From Rhipidocladum racemiflorum (lineage: Eukaryota; Streptophyta; Magnoliopsida; Poales; Poaceae): DNA of 64,000 bases. Below are positions 20,980 to 32,308 of the stretch, piece after piece. Every line of letters starts with the position of its first letter. The first letter of the stretch is position 1. Position numbers and translations under genes: made by a program. Location of the stretch: contig CM070575.1 of assembly GCA_036346355.1 (NCBI GenBank), positions 60,951,915 to 61,015,914 on the forward strand, written 5' to 3'. The notes under the pieces were generated by a model. It saw nothing but the letters and a program-made list of their open reading frames with translations. It did no database searches and was not told where the DNA came from.

Positions 20980-21933
20980 CTACAAAGAATTTGCAACATG
21001 AACAGTTGCACCTGAGTCAATCCACTATGTATGAGTGGGAAAGTCTAAATACAGGGATTCATCTACGAATGTAATCTTATCCTTACCATTTTTGTTCAGC
21101 CATTTGAGAAACTGAACACAATCCTTCATGTAGTGCCCTTTCTGATTGCAATGCTTACATGTATCCTTGTCTACCTCTGCTGGAGCCTTGCCCTTGCCTT
21201 CATAAGGCTTCTTGTCCAGGGAAAATTTCTTAATGTGAGGTTTGCCCTTATTCTTAAAAGAAGGCTTAGATTTGCTCTGAAAATTGCTCATTTTGTTTGA
21301 AGATGACTTGATATGATTGATATGGTCAAGTCTTTGAGCTCTAAGCCTTTCTTGTTCTTGAGCACACATAGCCATCAATTTTTCTATACTCCATTTTTCA
21401 CTCATGGAGTTGTAATTGACTGCAAAAGTCTCATATTCCTTTGGTAAGGAATTTATGATAAATTACACCAAATACCCTTCTGATATTTCTATTTCCATGG
21501 TTTTGAGTTTGGCAGCTATGTTGCTCATTCTCAGAATGTGCTCTCTTATGTTGCTTTGCCCATCGAACTTCTCATTTGAAAGCTTTTGCATGAGAGAGCT
21601 CGCATACATCTTAGTAGAACTAGTGAACTGGTTCTGAACTTTGCTAAGGTATTCCTTAGCACTAACACATTCTGGGATTGCACCTCTTATTCCTTCCATG
21701 ATGGAATTTTTAATCACCATCATGCACTTACGGTTGGAATTTTCCCACTTCACACGCTCAAGGCCGTATGCCATTCTTATGGATGGATTATTCTCAGCAC
21801 CTGTTTGACCATCAGGGATTGGCTGAGGCTCAGTGGGACGATCATGCGTAATTGCATAATCAATGTCTGAGAGAGGAAGCGCCATCTGAATGTTTTCCCT
21901 CCAAGAGGGATAATTCTCCCCATTCAGGCTCAA
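20980..21933 (-). pseudogene. Copia gag and protease active site
   Basis: Gag opens at 21933 (MSLNGENYPSWRENIQMALP), a capsid-like UBN2-type start. It continues past a stop at 21463-21465 into KEYETFAVNYNSM and ends with a CCHC zinc knuckle, CKHCNQKGHYMKDC (21118-21159), which binds element RNA. The protease active site WIDSGATVHVA (about 20990-21024) lies directly after an amber codon (21025-21027) and just before a second one (20980-20982). Gag and pol share one frame apart from these stops, as in other single-polyprotein copia elements. A read-through function of the first amber cannot be excluded but decay is simpler. Confidence 0.85.
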
Positions 21934-23010
21934 TCGCAGAGATTAAACTCAGAACGTTCGAAGTGTTTGAACCTTCAGAAAGAAAAAAATACAATTTAAT
22001 CAGAATACTGAATTAAATGCATGAATTAACTCAACGTTGGTTCAATTAAAAACATGCTCTTAATCAAAATTGTTCTACTTCTAAATCACCGTTGGGCATA
22101 ATTAGAATAGAACAAAAATTTAAACTTAATTTTGGCAAATTTTATCATCAATGTTGATCAGAAGATAAAATTTCCATACTGACAGAACAGACTTAATGCA
22201 ATTTTCTAATTAAATTATCACGTTGGATCAAATTTCATCAGAGAAAATAAACTGAAACTTAGTAGCGGAAGAAAATAAACTAATTAACTCAGGGTTTAAA
22301 CTAATTGAGTTAATAGACTTAATACAATTTTCCGATTAAATTATCTCATTGGATCAAAATTAAACAGAAAATTAAACTAAAACTTTGGCAGCCGAAAAAA
22401 ATAACTTAACTTAATATTTAACTAATTATGCATAGCAATTAAAAACTTAAACTTGGAAATACAAAAAATGGAAAAAACAGTGCTAATTGCTTGTGCCGAA
22501 CCAGCCCACGATTCAATTTTCTGGCCGGCCCGAAAGAACTAAGATGTTCTGAGCCGATGGATTGAAGGAACGCCTAAGATCACTTCAGGATGCAACAAAA
22601 CCCCCAAAACCTGCTGCCCCCCAACAAAACCCTAACCCTACTTCCGAAAATTTCGGATCTGAGGTCAGCGCCTGGCGACGCGGCGAAGGCGGCGGTGGCT
22701 CTGGCGACGCATGAAGCGACGGTTGGTGGGCGCTCCGTGCGTGAGGGCAACGCTGAGGCGCGTCTTGGCGTAGGGGTGCCCTCGACCACACAAAGAAGCG
22801 CGACGAGCGGCGGCTTGCGCAGGCGCTAAGGCGCCGCAGCGGACGCAGCGCGAGCGCCGCGACGGCACATCACAGGTGAGGAAATTCTCCCCACGTTATT
22901 TTCCAGATCTTATTTTTTTGATTGATTTTCGGATTTGGGGATTCTTATTGCTATGCGCATCTACCCGAAGGATAACTTCGTCTAGGGTTAAAGCTAGGCA
23001 TTGAACGTCT
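21934..23010 (-). other. Copia 5' leader, non-coding
   Basis: About 1.1 kb lies between the primer site and gag. It has an AT-rich half (21960-22470, with TTAATTAAATTATC-like phrases repeated) and a GC-rich half (22580-22870). ORFs in the GC-rich half overlap on both strands and show no domain; I take the stretch as untranslated leader. Confidence 0.6.
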
Positions 23011-23022
23011 GCTCTGATACCA
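23011..23022 (-). other. Primer binding site (initiator Met tRNA)
   Basis: On the minus strand TGGTATCAGAGC begins one base after the 5' LTR. It is the standard complement of the 3' end of plant initiator Met-tRNA and starts minus-strand cDNA synthesis. Confidence 0.93.
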
Positions 23023-23023
23023 T

Positions 23024-23380
23024 TGTTGGACCTTAGGATCTTAATGCCTAGATGTAACACCTAGATGAGAGAGCTTAGGGTTTACCTTCGGTGTTCGATG
23101 ATGAAGAAGTCATTGCCAGTGATGGAGATGACGAGGCTGCAGTGGTGACGACGTTGGTCGTGGTCGTGGTAGCAGCCTTGTCGGTGCGGTTGTGTCCTTT
23201 CCCGTTGCTCCGTGCGCACATTTAGATCGGGTCTGTTGGAGTCTGTTGGGGGGGAGGTGTGCCAGGGAACGTGTGTTGTACTGTACCTTACCCCTTCCTT
23301 TATATAGCGCACGTGCAACAGGGGGCCACAACCAATATGGTTAGTTGCACCCCCGATCAGGGCGCGTGATCAATCTAACA
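23024..23380 (-). repeat. 5' LTR of the minus-strand copia
   Basis: This 357-bp LTR runs TGTTGGACCTTAGG...AATCTAACA on the plus strand. It is clearly related to the 3' LTR but has the ~24 bp missing there, a short duplicated GTCTGTTGG phrase near 23230 and scattered substitutions. The insertion is therefore not very recent. A minus-strand TATATA lies near 23302-23307. Confidence 0.92.
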
Positions 23381-23385
23381 AGAGG

Positions 23386-23704
23386 TTCTACAGAGTTTTG
23401 ATGCTAAGAGACTCAATGATGTAACATTAACTTTCCTACTGTCATATAATTACATACTCAACAATCAGTAATAATATCTCAATAAGATAAAAAAACACAA
23501 TGCAATAATATAACATTACCTTTTTTACTGTGCTCCAAAGTGTGTCAAATTTTAAATTAGTTAACCCAACTACGTCAAGCTTTAAGGTTGTTGTCCTATC
23601 GTAAGATTTTAAAGAATGGATCTAAATGATGTTTCTAATTTTTTTCCAAGTCAATTTTAGTTCACTCTACGGTAATTTACTAAATTCATGCACCATGGAC
23701 CAAA
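23386..23704. other. Host-side flank of the copia, no gene seen
   Basis: The first ~90 bp would continue the frame of the small ORF at 17353 if the copia were absent. The rest is AT-rich, without ORF, terminal repeats or known motifs. Confidence 0.4.
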
Positions 23705-25297
23705 TGTAACACCCCGGCACCTCACGTGCCCCGAATGTCACAACAACAAGCATAATTAATAACTAAAAAACATTTCTAATAAAAAATTCAGTAAGAACAC
23801 TAACAACTTAGTATAAATTTTAACCACAAGAATCATCTCTAATTAAACACTACGCAACAACTACCACATAAATTGCAAGGAGAATAATGAAAGATAACAA
23901 TATGACCACAAAGTAGGAACCCAATCCACGAATAAGGTTTATCATGACATAACCATAAACATAAGTTGTGACGCCCCTGCTTTGCCCGATCGACTAGACA
24001 CAGCGGAGATCATCACAAAACAGAGTTGCGCCAGGATCAGCTAAGGAAAATAGCGGCATGCGCCAATAAAATCTATCACCATTCAGTAGACGATACCTTA
24101 TTCATAGAGCACATAAAGCACTTACTTATGTCTAACTACGATGCAGACTATACCGCCCGCTTACCCAAATATAGAACGCTAGTGCCTCCTTCGTGATGGT
24201 CTTTGACTTCACAAGTCAAAGTCTCAAGTTTTCCCGTAAGTGTAGCCCATCATCAGTAGCATCAACAATACTCAGTCAACGATGAACATCAGCCACTACA
24301 CCATTATAATTAGCATGGATGACCTATCCGAAAAACAACAACAAAGCAAGGCTGAGTACTCCAGTACTCAGCAAGCTGCGAAAAGTTGATGCATGAATTT
24401 ATATACTCATATATATCTTCCTGGCCACCAAACCGTGTACTTATATACCTCCGGCCACCAAGCCGTAACTCCAAAGTAACTCTTTATCCAAAATATCCAT
24501 TCTTTGCCCATTTGTTGAAAAGTGTAAAGTTTTAATTTAGAAATCTACTGACGGCAAAGCAATGTGGGATCTTACAAACTGTGTTAGAGGAAAATCCACA
24601 CGATGCACTTCCAAACCTAAAAGCTAGGAGTGATGTCATATTTTAACTCTGATCAGAGGTGTACTGCTTTACCCATAGACGCACTTCCAAACCTAGAAGC
24701 TAGGAGTGATGTCATATTTTAACTTTGATCAGAGGTGTACTGCTTTGCCAAAGCATCACTTAACTTATGATGTCTGACTAATGCACTACCTTTGGCGCAC
24801 GACTAAGCCAAGGAAATAGAACCTTTGGCCAATCGTACTCATATCTCTGCCTAGTACCACCTTGCCTCACCAAAGGCTCGTAGGTCGAGACTCCTCTCTT
24901 AATGTCTCGCCCTAGGGTGACTGCTCACCCCTAGCAACAGTCACCTCTCACCCATGGCAGAGTCAGTTACTTAGTTCAACCCGTCCCATTCCAGGTCTAT
25001 GGTAAGCACGATTTGCGTCGCTTTTGAAGTAAGCATCAGTTTGATTATATCATTAAATGATATCCTATGTAGAGGAGTCCTAACTCTCATAACAACCCTA
25101 CCTGGGTTGTCCATACCATGAACTCCTCTACCCACCAAATATCTACACAACCCTACCTGGGTTATGTTTTTACCACTGGACCTCTCTGGAGCAGTCTCGT
25201 CAAAATCACTCACTGGATCTATCGGATCCACTTGACATGTTTTAATTTATTTAGAAAACAACTTTTTGGTTCAAATGCAAAGATTTCAAAACAATCC
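23705..25297 (-). mobile_element. Degenerate minus-strand LTR fragments
   Basis: Two LTR-like starts lie here: TGTAACACCCCGGCACC at 23705 and TGTGACGCCCCTGC at 23967. The interior has the same GTACTCAGCAAG box (about 24354-24375) seen in every gypsy LTR of the window when read in minus orientation. Inside, a ~90-bp segment (GCACTTCCAAACCTA...CTGCTTT) is tandemly repeated at about 24605 and 24680, and CAACCCTACCTGGGTT occurs twice near 25095-25165. No coding sequence, target duplication or intact end was found. Confidence 0.5.
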
Positions 25298-25728
25298 TGT
25301 GAAGACCCTCCCTTTTATGATACAGTGTATCATAAAAGAAAGGTTCTAATGCGCTTCCTGTGCTAGTCCCTAGATCAGTAGCTAGCATGCACATATAAAT
25401 GGAAATCACAACCATACGAAATATTATCAAAAAGCTATAATCTTATAAGTTAGGAAAATATACTGCGGAAAAAATAGATGTCTTGTAGTATGCCCATCCA
25501 ATCCCTCCAGCAACTGACAAGGTATAAATTCTAGATAAAATTATCGTCATTATCCTATAACCTACGTCAAGTACGATCTGTCGAGATATTCTATCTATTC
25601 ACCTAAAAACAACAACGATAGCAAGGGTGAGTACATTGCGTACTCAGCAAGACTTGAAGTGTTTGCAAAACCTATGATATATGCAAGTTGCTTCAACAGG
25701 ATGGTTATCAGGATTATTTTTGCGTGGA
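25298..25728 (-). mobile_element. Start of a minus-strand LTR interrupted by the second copia
   Basis: TGTGAAGACCCTCCC at 25298, CTAGTCCCTAGATCAGTAGCTAGCA near 25364 and GAGTACATTGCGTACTCAGC near 25630 follow the same order as the first ~440 bp of the solo LTR at 62-4133. The copia at 25729 cuts it. Its continuation is probably 32118-32308 and then 35995 onward. Confidence 0.5.
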
Positions 25729-26889
25729 TGAAGGATCATTGTTTTTGATCCATGTGATTTTGATGATGAGTATTTGAAAAGATTCTAAAATCAATTTGGT
25801 TAGTTGAAAAGATTTGAAAGTGGTTTGAATATTTGAAAAGATTTGAATTTGCAAAGAGTTTGGTTTGAGATTTGAAAATGTATTATTTCAGTTGATTATT
25901 TGATATGCTTGTGATAGCATGGTAGTGGTTTTGCTTTATGCAATGCGCTCGTGTGAGTGGTTGCATGGATTGATCTTGAGTCAAGTCGTGGACTTGTGCT
26001 CGGAATTGTTTTGTGGTTTGTTCATGTGCAGGTATTGCTCGAAGACGAATGTGGTCGATGACGGAACCGGAACTAGGTTCATGGAGGAACTGAGGTTCGG
26101 GACTAGGTTCAGGAGGAACTGAGGTCTTGGTGGTCAAGGATGTCATGCGGGACGTTCGAGCTAAGAGAATGGTGCACATGAAGAATGGTTAGTCACGTGA
26201 GAATGGCAGGAGGTCATTCGCGTGCAAAGTGTTAGTCACGTGAGTATGGCAGGTGGCCATACGTGTGCAAAGTGTTAGTCACGTGAGTATGGTAGGGTTA
26301 CCATACGCGTGCAAGAGTTGTACTCGGCCAGGTTGGGCCAAGTAGAGTTGTGTTGGATACAGATTCCTTCTAGGGAATAGGAATTGTATTCAGAACTCCT
26401 TGTGGGTTGGTCCTTTAAATAGGAGGGGTTGTCTCCTGTTTAGAGCATCAACCTAGGAATCAAGCTTTGAGCAAGCTTTAGGGTTGTACTCTTTTGTTTG
26501 GAGTATTTTAGACAAAAGAAAGGAGAAATAAAGATCAAGTTCATCAAATCTTTCGGCGAGCTACAATTCTAGTTAGATTTATTCTCGCCATCTTCTGGAA
26601 CAGTAAGCTTGCGAAGGTCATAACTTTTGATCCGTAAGTCCGATTGAGATGATTCTTTTTGGGTTTGATTCGTATTGGAATCTAGTTTCTTGTGTCCAAA
26701 TTTCAGATCGATCGGACGGTTGGATCTCCGGGAATTCGCGTTTTACCAAACCTCTATCATTCTGTTTTTTTCGAAAACGAGGCAATTATTTGGTTCTATT
26801 TTGGGGTAAACTTTTAATAGATCAAGAATTTGGTTTTAGCTTCCGCACAATCATTCACCCCCCCTCTGATTGCTATATTTGGTCCTACA
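25729..26889 (+). repeat. 5' LTR of the second copia
   Basis: This 1161-bp LTR runs TGAAGG...CCTACA. It includes an internal tandem of GTTAGTCACGTGAG units (three copies near 26190-26290) and a TTTAAATAGGAGG TATA-like element near 26413, followed by a leader rich in CAAGCTTTGAG. Differences from the 3' LTR are a few point changes and one T-run indel. Confidence 0.93.
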
Positions 26890-26891
26890 AG

Positions 26892-26903
26892 TGGTATCAG
26901 AGC
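26892..26903 (+). other. Primer binding site (initiator Met tRNA)
   Basis: TGGTATCAGAGC lies two bases after the 5' LTR, complementary to the 3' end of initiator Met-tRNA. Confidence 0.95.
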
Positions 26904-26950
26904 TTGGCTCTACTAATCCATCTTAACAGGTGATTAGTAAACGGTAAGTT

Positions 26951-29110
26951 ATGGCAACAGAGATATACTCGAACAAGCCGCCAATCTTCAATGGCACAGA
27001 CTTTCCCATCGGGCGGATTCGGATGATCGCATACCTTCAAGATCAAGGTAACGCTATTTGGCGCAAGGTAAAGATTCCATACGAGCTTCCTTCAAATGAT
27101 GATATTGATAAAATCGAGTTTGAAAAAGATGTTGAAAACAATAATAGAGCTAGAAACATATTGCTTCAAGGACTTGCTAGAAAAGAATTGATAGAGTCTG
27201 TCATTTACTCACCGCTCATGAAATTTGGAAATCTCTTCAAGATTATCATGAGGGCACCGACTCTGTAAAAGAAGCTAGGCAAGATCAATTTAAAAGGAAT
27301 ACACTAGATTTGAAATGAACTCGAGAATCTCTAGATGATTGTTTTGCTCGCTTTAACATAATCTTAAACAATCTTAGAGCTGTAGATGTAAAGTACACCG
27401 ACTCTGAAAATGCTAGACATTTCCTATCATCTCTTGATCTTAAAATCGGCAAATGAAAGTGATCGCTTTTAGGAAGCTCACAAGATGAGTGAAATGACTT
27501 TGGATAAACTATATTCTAGTCTCAAGACTTTTGAGATAGACATTGTTTCAAGAACATCCAATGATAACTCAATGGCTCTTAATGCTAATTCCTCTTCATA
27601 TGATAATGCTACTAGTTCTTCATCATCATATTCCATTCTTGCTTTGAGTGCTCTTAGTGATGAACAGCTAGATCAAATACCAGAAGATACACTTGCTCTT
27701 CTTTCCAAGCGTGTCAATGCAGCTTACATGAGATCAAGGGAAAGAAAAGGAGCCTCCATCCACTGCTACAACTGCGGCAAGGCAGGGCACATCCGTGCTA
27801 AATGTTTCAAGAACAAAGATAGAGAGGAGAAGGAGCAAAGCAACTCCTCCAAGTCCTTCCGGCCAAGAGAGAGCAAGGATAAAAATAAGCAATGGACGAA
27901 GAAGATGCTCAACAAAGTCTTCGAGGCAATTGGTCGCTTAGACTTAAGCGACATTGATGACTCAACTGAAGATGAGAAGGAAGCGAAGCAAACGAAGCTG
28001 AAAGAGAAGGATTTCACCGGACTGTGCTTCAAAGCAAAAGGGAACACTAGTGATTCTAGTGACAACGACAGCACCTCCAGCGACGGTGATGAGGTAATGC
28101 CTTCGTATAATGAGCTTTGTGAAGTTTTAGTCATATTGAGAAAATCTTTAAGAAAATCTTCACTCAAAAATAAAAACTTAGAGAAAGATCTATCCATGCT
28201 GAAAACTGAAAATTTTGATCTTAGAAATTCAAATTCTGAAAAGACATGTGATTCTTGCTTAGATCTCAAATTTGAAATTAAATCTCTAAAAGAGGAACAT
28301 GTGATTAAACTTGAACAAGTTTATGCCGAACAATTGAAAAATGAAAAACTTGTGAAAAATGTTGGTTGCTCTACTGATAGTTTACATGATCAAATTGCTT
28401 GCTCTAAATGTTCAATTCTTGAGTTGAAATTAAAAGATGCAAATTGTAGAGTTACCCAATTAACAAATGACATGTTCACTCATGAAATTAACTCGTGTTC
28501 AAATTGCCAGAAACAGAAAGCTAAAATTGACACTCCTTGTGATAATTGTTTAACTCTTGCTAAGAAAGTTAATTACTTGCAAAATTCTTTGGAACGTTTC
28601 ACTGATGGCAAGAAAAACCTAAACATGATTTTGGATCAATCAAAAGTCAGCACTCAGAACAAAGGTTTAGGTTTTGATTCTTATGCTCATCATAAATCAC
28701 ATGCTCCCACTGTTGTCAAAACACTTGAAAGTGGAAAATTTGAAATTGTCAATGAGCCTAAGAAAACTGTTTTTAAATCTGCTGGTCTTTTATCTTCTAC
28801 TATGATGAATGCAAATGATGTTTCTACTTCTAAAGCCAAACATCCTGTTAAGTACACTTGCACTCATTGTGGTAGAGATGGACATTTAGTAGATTTTTGC
28901 TTTAGACTAGCCAAACAACAAAAGAAAGAAAGAACTAAGGCTAGGTCTAATTTCAGACAGGCACGCTTTGTTTTTCATTATGTGCCTAGGGTGATGCAAA
29001 CACCTTTTGTTGGTAAGAACACGGGAAAAGACAAATCTATCTTTGTGCATAAGAATGCTCTTGTTGTGCCTACTGTTGTGCGTCGTGTGTCTCGATCTTT
29101 GGATTTCTAA
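26951..29110 (+). pseudogene. Long Gag with two zinc knuckles and a CxxC coiled coil
   Basis: Gag starts at 26951 (MATEIYSNKPPIFNGTDFP), a UBN2/DUF4219-type capsid start. A frameshift near 27240 and stops up to about 27480 separate this from the long frame 27485-29110. The long frame holds a first CCHC knuckle (CYNCGKAGHIRAKC, about 27764-27805), an acidic serine-rich stretch, a predicted coiled coil of about 250 residues, and a second knuckle (CTHCGRDGHLVDFC, about 28859-28900). The coiled coil carries four regularly spaced CxxC pairs (CDSC, CSKC, CSNC, CDNC at about 28247, 28400, 28495 and 28535). Gag would assemble the particle and bind RNA. The downstream half being one 541-codon open frame suggests the damage is recent. 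Confidence 0.85.
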
Positions 29111-29184
29111 ACATCTTATTTCTAACCCGCATCGAGACCTCGACACTTTCTGCTTCTATGTAGGCTTCTCACGCAAGGAAGGAG

Positions 29185-29406
29185 AACATATGGCTAGTGG
29201 ATTCCGGATGCTCACGCCACATGTCCGATGATAAGAATTGGTTCTCCTCCTTCACTTGTGCATCTCGTGCTAAAAGTGTTATTTTTCAAGATGCTTCTTC
29301 CACCTCTGTTTTACTTAAAGGCACTAGTCCAAATAGTGCAGGTACAGTGCATATGTTCAGTGGGGAGAGTATCTTTGTTGATGAAGATGATGATGATCTT
29401 TGTTGA
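29185..29406 (+). pseudogene. Copia protease start, cut by a large deletion
   Basis: The aspartic protease signature VDSGCSRHMSDDKNWF lies at about 29197 in a context typical of copia polyproteins. After about 65 residues the frame reaches an acidic stretch (VDEDDDDL) and a stop at 29404-29406. Integrase, RT and most of RNase H, about 2.5-3 kb in relatives, are missing between here and about 29420. Confidence 0.8.
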
Positions 29407-29417
29407 GGATGAGATAA

Positions 29418-29833
29418 TTGGAGTTTGCTGTGTGCTTGTGTGCTCGTTTTCAAGCTTCCCCGCGTGCTTCACATCGACAAGCTATCAAGAGGATTTTAAG
29501 GTATCTCCGTGGTACTCAAGATTTTGGCATTTGGCTTTACGCTTCTTCACGCATTAGTTTAAGACCTTTCTCGATGCTGAATTTGGAGGATGTGGAATTG
29601 ATAGAAAAAGTACATCCGGTTCATGCCACTTCTTGAGTAATTCTCTTTCTTGGACACATTGACATCAGATTTCATTTTCTTAGAGATCATGTTGAAAAAG
29701 AGCTATTGAACTGAAATTTGTTGATTCGGGTGCTCACTTGGTCGATATTTTCACTAAACCGCTTGATTTTTCTCGTTTTGCTTTCTTACGCGGTGAACTT
29801 GGGATCATTCATCCCCATGGGTTGATTTGAGGG
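29418..29833 (+). pseudogene. Copia RNase H C-terminal remnant
   Basis: ASHRQAIKRILRYLRGTQDF with FAVCLCARFQ before it is the conserved RT-RNase H connection of copia elements. Further on, broken frames keep KFVDSGAHLVDIFTKPLDF and the terminal LRGELGI...HPHGLI near 29715-29830. The middle of RNase H is scrambled by stops and indels. This marks the right edge of the large pol deletion. Confidence 0.75.
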
Positions 29834-30946
29834 GAGTCTTGAGTTTATCTCTTTTTGGGTTACTTGACTTTGGTTCCTAGAAGTGATTTTTTTATAAGTG
29901 GTATTTTGACTTTACACCTCAAGTAAAAACCCCTGTTTACATTGCATCATGTAGTACAAAGCTTTGGTGATTATTCTTGTGTATATAGCCAAGTTAATGC
30001 TCAATGCTTTACTTATCACTAAAAGGCTAAAATAATTCAATTTGAGATGCTTTTCGAGAATATTTTGGCTCTTGCTCATTATGGTATTGCATTTGTGAAA
30101 TAGGCTTAAAAGTTTCTTGTCATCTGTTGAAAGGCTAGAGCTGATTAGAAACTATGTGTGAGTTTTTCGTTGGACTTCAAATGATCATTATGAGTCTCAA
30201 GCAAAATCAGTGTTTTAATGTTAAAAGCAAGTTGAAAAAGATGCAAGCAAAGCTACTTGGCTAAACACAAGTTTAGTACAATGTGCAAACTTCCTTGCCA
30301 GGATTTAAATGCAAAAGATGCAAGAAAAGGCTACTTGTCTAAACAAAAGTTCAGAACAATGTGAAGCCACTTGCCAATTTAAACTGAGAAAGATACAAGA
30401 AAGAACTACCTACTCATACACAAGTATGGGCTAGTGTGCAGTTACTTGTCATCCCTGTTGATCACAAAGCAAAATTGTCAAACTTGCTAAAAGAGAAAAA
30501 GGAAATTCCAATGGTTGAAAAAGGCTTGAGACAAATATTAGTGAATTTGAAAGTCTCTCTATGCTCATGATAGATTTCTTTTTCGCTTTGGCAAAATCAG
30601 TTTATGACATTTTACTTGTTTGCTATAATTTGCTTATGCAATAACTATTCTATGTGTTAGAGCTTCCATATTCTCACAATTTGCTTTCTCATTGGATAAA
30701 TTGATACAAAATGAGAAAGTTCTCCTAAAAACTCTCCAAATGCTTTACTTTGATTATATACCTTGAATATACTTCAAAGCTTGAGATACTGCATTCATTA
30801 AGGGGGAGTTTTGAGATGTTGATGACTATTTTGTCAAAAAGGGGGAGAACAAGTCAAGGAGGTTTTTGAATTGGGATTTTTTGGTCTTTTGATTCTTGCT
30901 TAATCTATTGTCAAATCTTATATTGTGTTTTGTCAAATTACTCATC
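29834..30946 (+). other. Long 3' non-coding region of the second copia
   Basis: About 1.1 kb lies between the end of pol and the polypurine tract. Phrases such as GATGCAAG(C/A)AAAG(C/G)CTAC recur near 30240, 30315 and 30375. Extra purine tracts (AAGGGGGAG near 30799 and 30838) precede the true one. SIRE/Maximus elements often have a long 3' region, sometimes env-like, but no ORF is present here. Confidence 0.5.
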
Positions 30947-30957
30947 AAGGGGGAGAT
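30947..30957 (+). other. Polypurine tract
   Basis: AAGGGGGAGAT lies immediately before the 3' LTR and is the plus-strand primer for reverse transcription. Confidence 0.85.
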
Positions 30958-32117
30958 TGAAGGATCATTGTTTTTGATCCATGTGATTTTGATGATGAGT
31001 ATTTGAAAAGATTCTAAAATCAATTTGGTTAGTTGAAAAGATTTGAAAGTGGTTTGAATATTTGAAAAGATTTGAATTTGCAAAGAGTTTGGTTTGAGAT
31101 TTGAAAATGTATTATTTCAGTTGATTATTTGATATGCTTGTGATAGCATGGTAGTGGTTTTGCTTTATGCAATGCGCTCGTGTGAGTGGTTGCATGGATT
31201 GATCTTGAGTCAAGTCGTGGACTTGTGCTCGGAATTGTTTTGTGGTTTGTTCATGTGCAGGTATTGCTCGAAGACGAATGTGGTCGATGACGGGACCGGA
31301 ACTAGGTTCATGGAGGAACTGAGGTTCGGGACTAGGTTCAGGAGGAACTGAGGTCTTGGTGGTCAAGGATGTCATGCAGGATGTTCGGGCTAAGAGAATG
31401 GTGCACATGAAGAATGGTTAGTCACGTGAGAATGGCAGGAGGTCATTCGCGTGCAAAGTGTTAGTCACGTGAGTATGGCAGGTGGCCATACGTGTGCACA
31501 GTGTTAGTCACGTGAGTATGGTAGGGTTACCATACGCGTGCAAGAGTTGTACTCGGCCAGGTTGGGCCAAGTAGAGTTGTGTTGGATACAAATTCCTTCT
31601 AGGGAATAGGAATTGTATTCAGAACTCCTTGTGGGTTGGTCCTTTAAATAGGAGGGGTTGTCTCCTGTTTCGAGCATCAACCTAGGAATCAAGCTTTGAG
31701 CAAGCTTTAGGGTTTTACTCTTTTGTTTGGAGTATTTTAGACAAAAGAAAGGAGAAATAAAGATCAAGTTCATCAAATCTTTCGGCGAGCTACAATTCTA
31801 GTTAGATTTATTCTCGCCATCTTCTGGAACAGTAAGCTTACAAAGGTCATAACTTTTGATCCGTAAGTCCGATTGAGCTGATTCTTTTTGGGTTTGATTT
31901 GTATTGGAATCTAGTTTCTTGTGTCCAAATTTCAGATCGATCGGACGGTTGGATCTCTGGGAATTTGCGTTTTACCAAACCTCTATCATTCTGTTTTTTC
32001 GAAAACGAGGCAATTATTTGGTTCTATTTTGGGGTAAACTTTTAATAGATCAAGAATTTGGTTTTAGCTTCCGCACAATCATTCACCCCCCCTCTGATTG
32101 CTATATTCGGTCCTACA
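30958..32117 (+). repeat. 3' LTR of the second copia
   Basis: This 1160-bp LTR, TGAAGG...CCTACA, is almost identical to the 5' LTR. Confidence 0.93.
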
Positions 32118-32308
32118 AGAGGAGCTAAATTGAATTGTAAATATTGAATAATAGATGAAAGCGAAAGTTTAAATAAATGAAACTAGATAGATAAATAAAA
32201 TAACAGGTATGTAAAACATAGAGATAACCAATAAGGATGACATAAAAATAGTAAACAACTCACAGTCCAACATATGGAATAACTTTTGAAATCAATTTTC
32301 TTGCCAAC
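32118..32308 (-). mobile_element. Short LTR remnant between the second copia and a solo LTR
   Basis: About 190 bp of AT-rich, non-coding DNA, probably part of the same old minus-strand LTR as 25298-25728. Phrases such as AACCAATAAGG and AGATAGATAAATAAAATAAC show no gene. Confidence 0.35.

Larger units (their letters stand above)
17507..23380 (-). mobile_element. Full-length Ty1/copia retrotransposon
   Basis: The element is 5.87 kb with both LTRs, flanked by the perfect 5-bp duplication AGAGG (17502-17506 and 23381-23385). Order on the minus strand: 5' LTR (23380-23024), Met-tRNA primer site, leader, gag, protease, integrase, RT, RNase H, polypurine tract, 3' LTR (17827-17507). Integrase upstream of RT places it in Ty1/copia. 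All coding parts are broken (two amber codons around the protease, frameshifts, an internal RT deletion), so it is non-autonomous. It sits inside the candidate small ORF at 17353. Confidence 0.93.
25729..32117 (+). mobile_element. Young but internally deleted Ty1/copia retrotransposon
   Basis: Two 1.16-kb LTRs (TGAAGGATCATTG...GGTCCTACA) flank a Met-tRNA primer site, a long gag, a protease start and only the end of RNase H; nearly all of integrase and RT is missing. By eye the LTRs differ at only about 15-20 positions, which suggests a fairly recent insertion. The gag architecture with a long coiled coil and two zinc knuckles, plus the long 3' non-coding region, fits the SIRE/Maximus lineage. 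The flanks (GTGGA on the left, AGAGG on the right) do not form a target duplication. It depends on other copies to move. Confidence 0.9.

Noticed and set aside
29418..29636. Short ORF as an independent gene
   Set aside because: Its sequence is the copia RT-RNase H connection, hence a remnant of pol.
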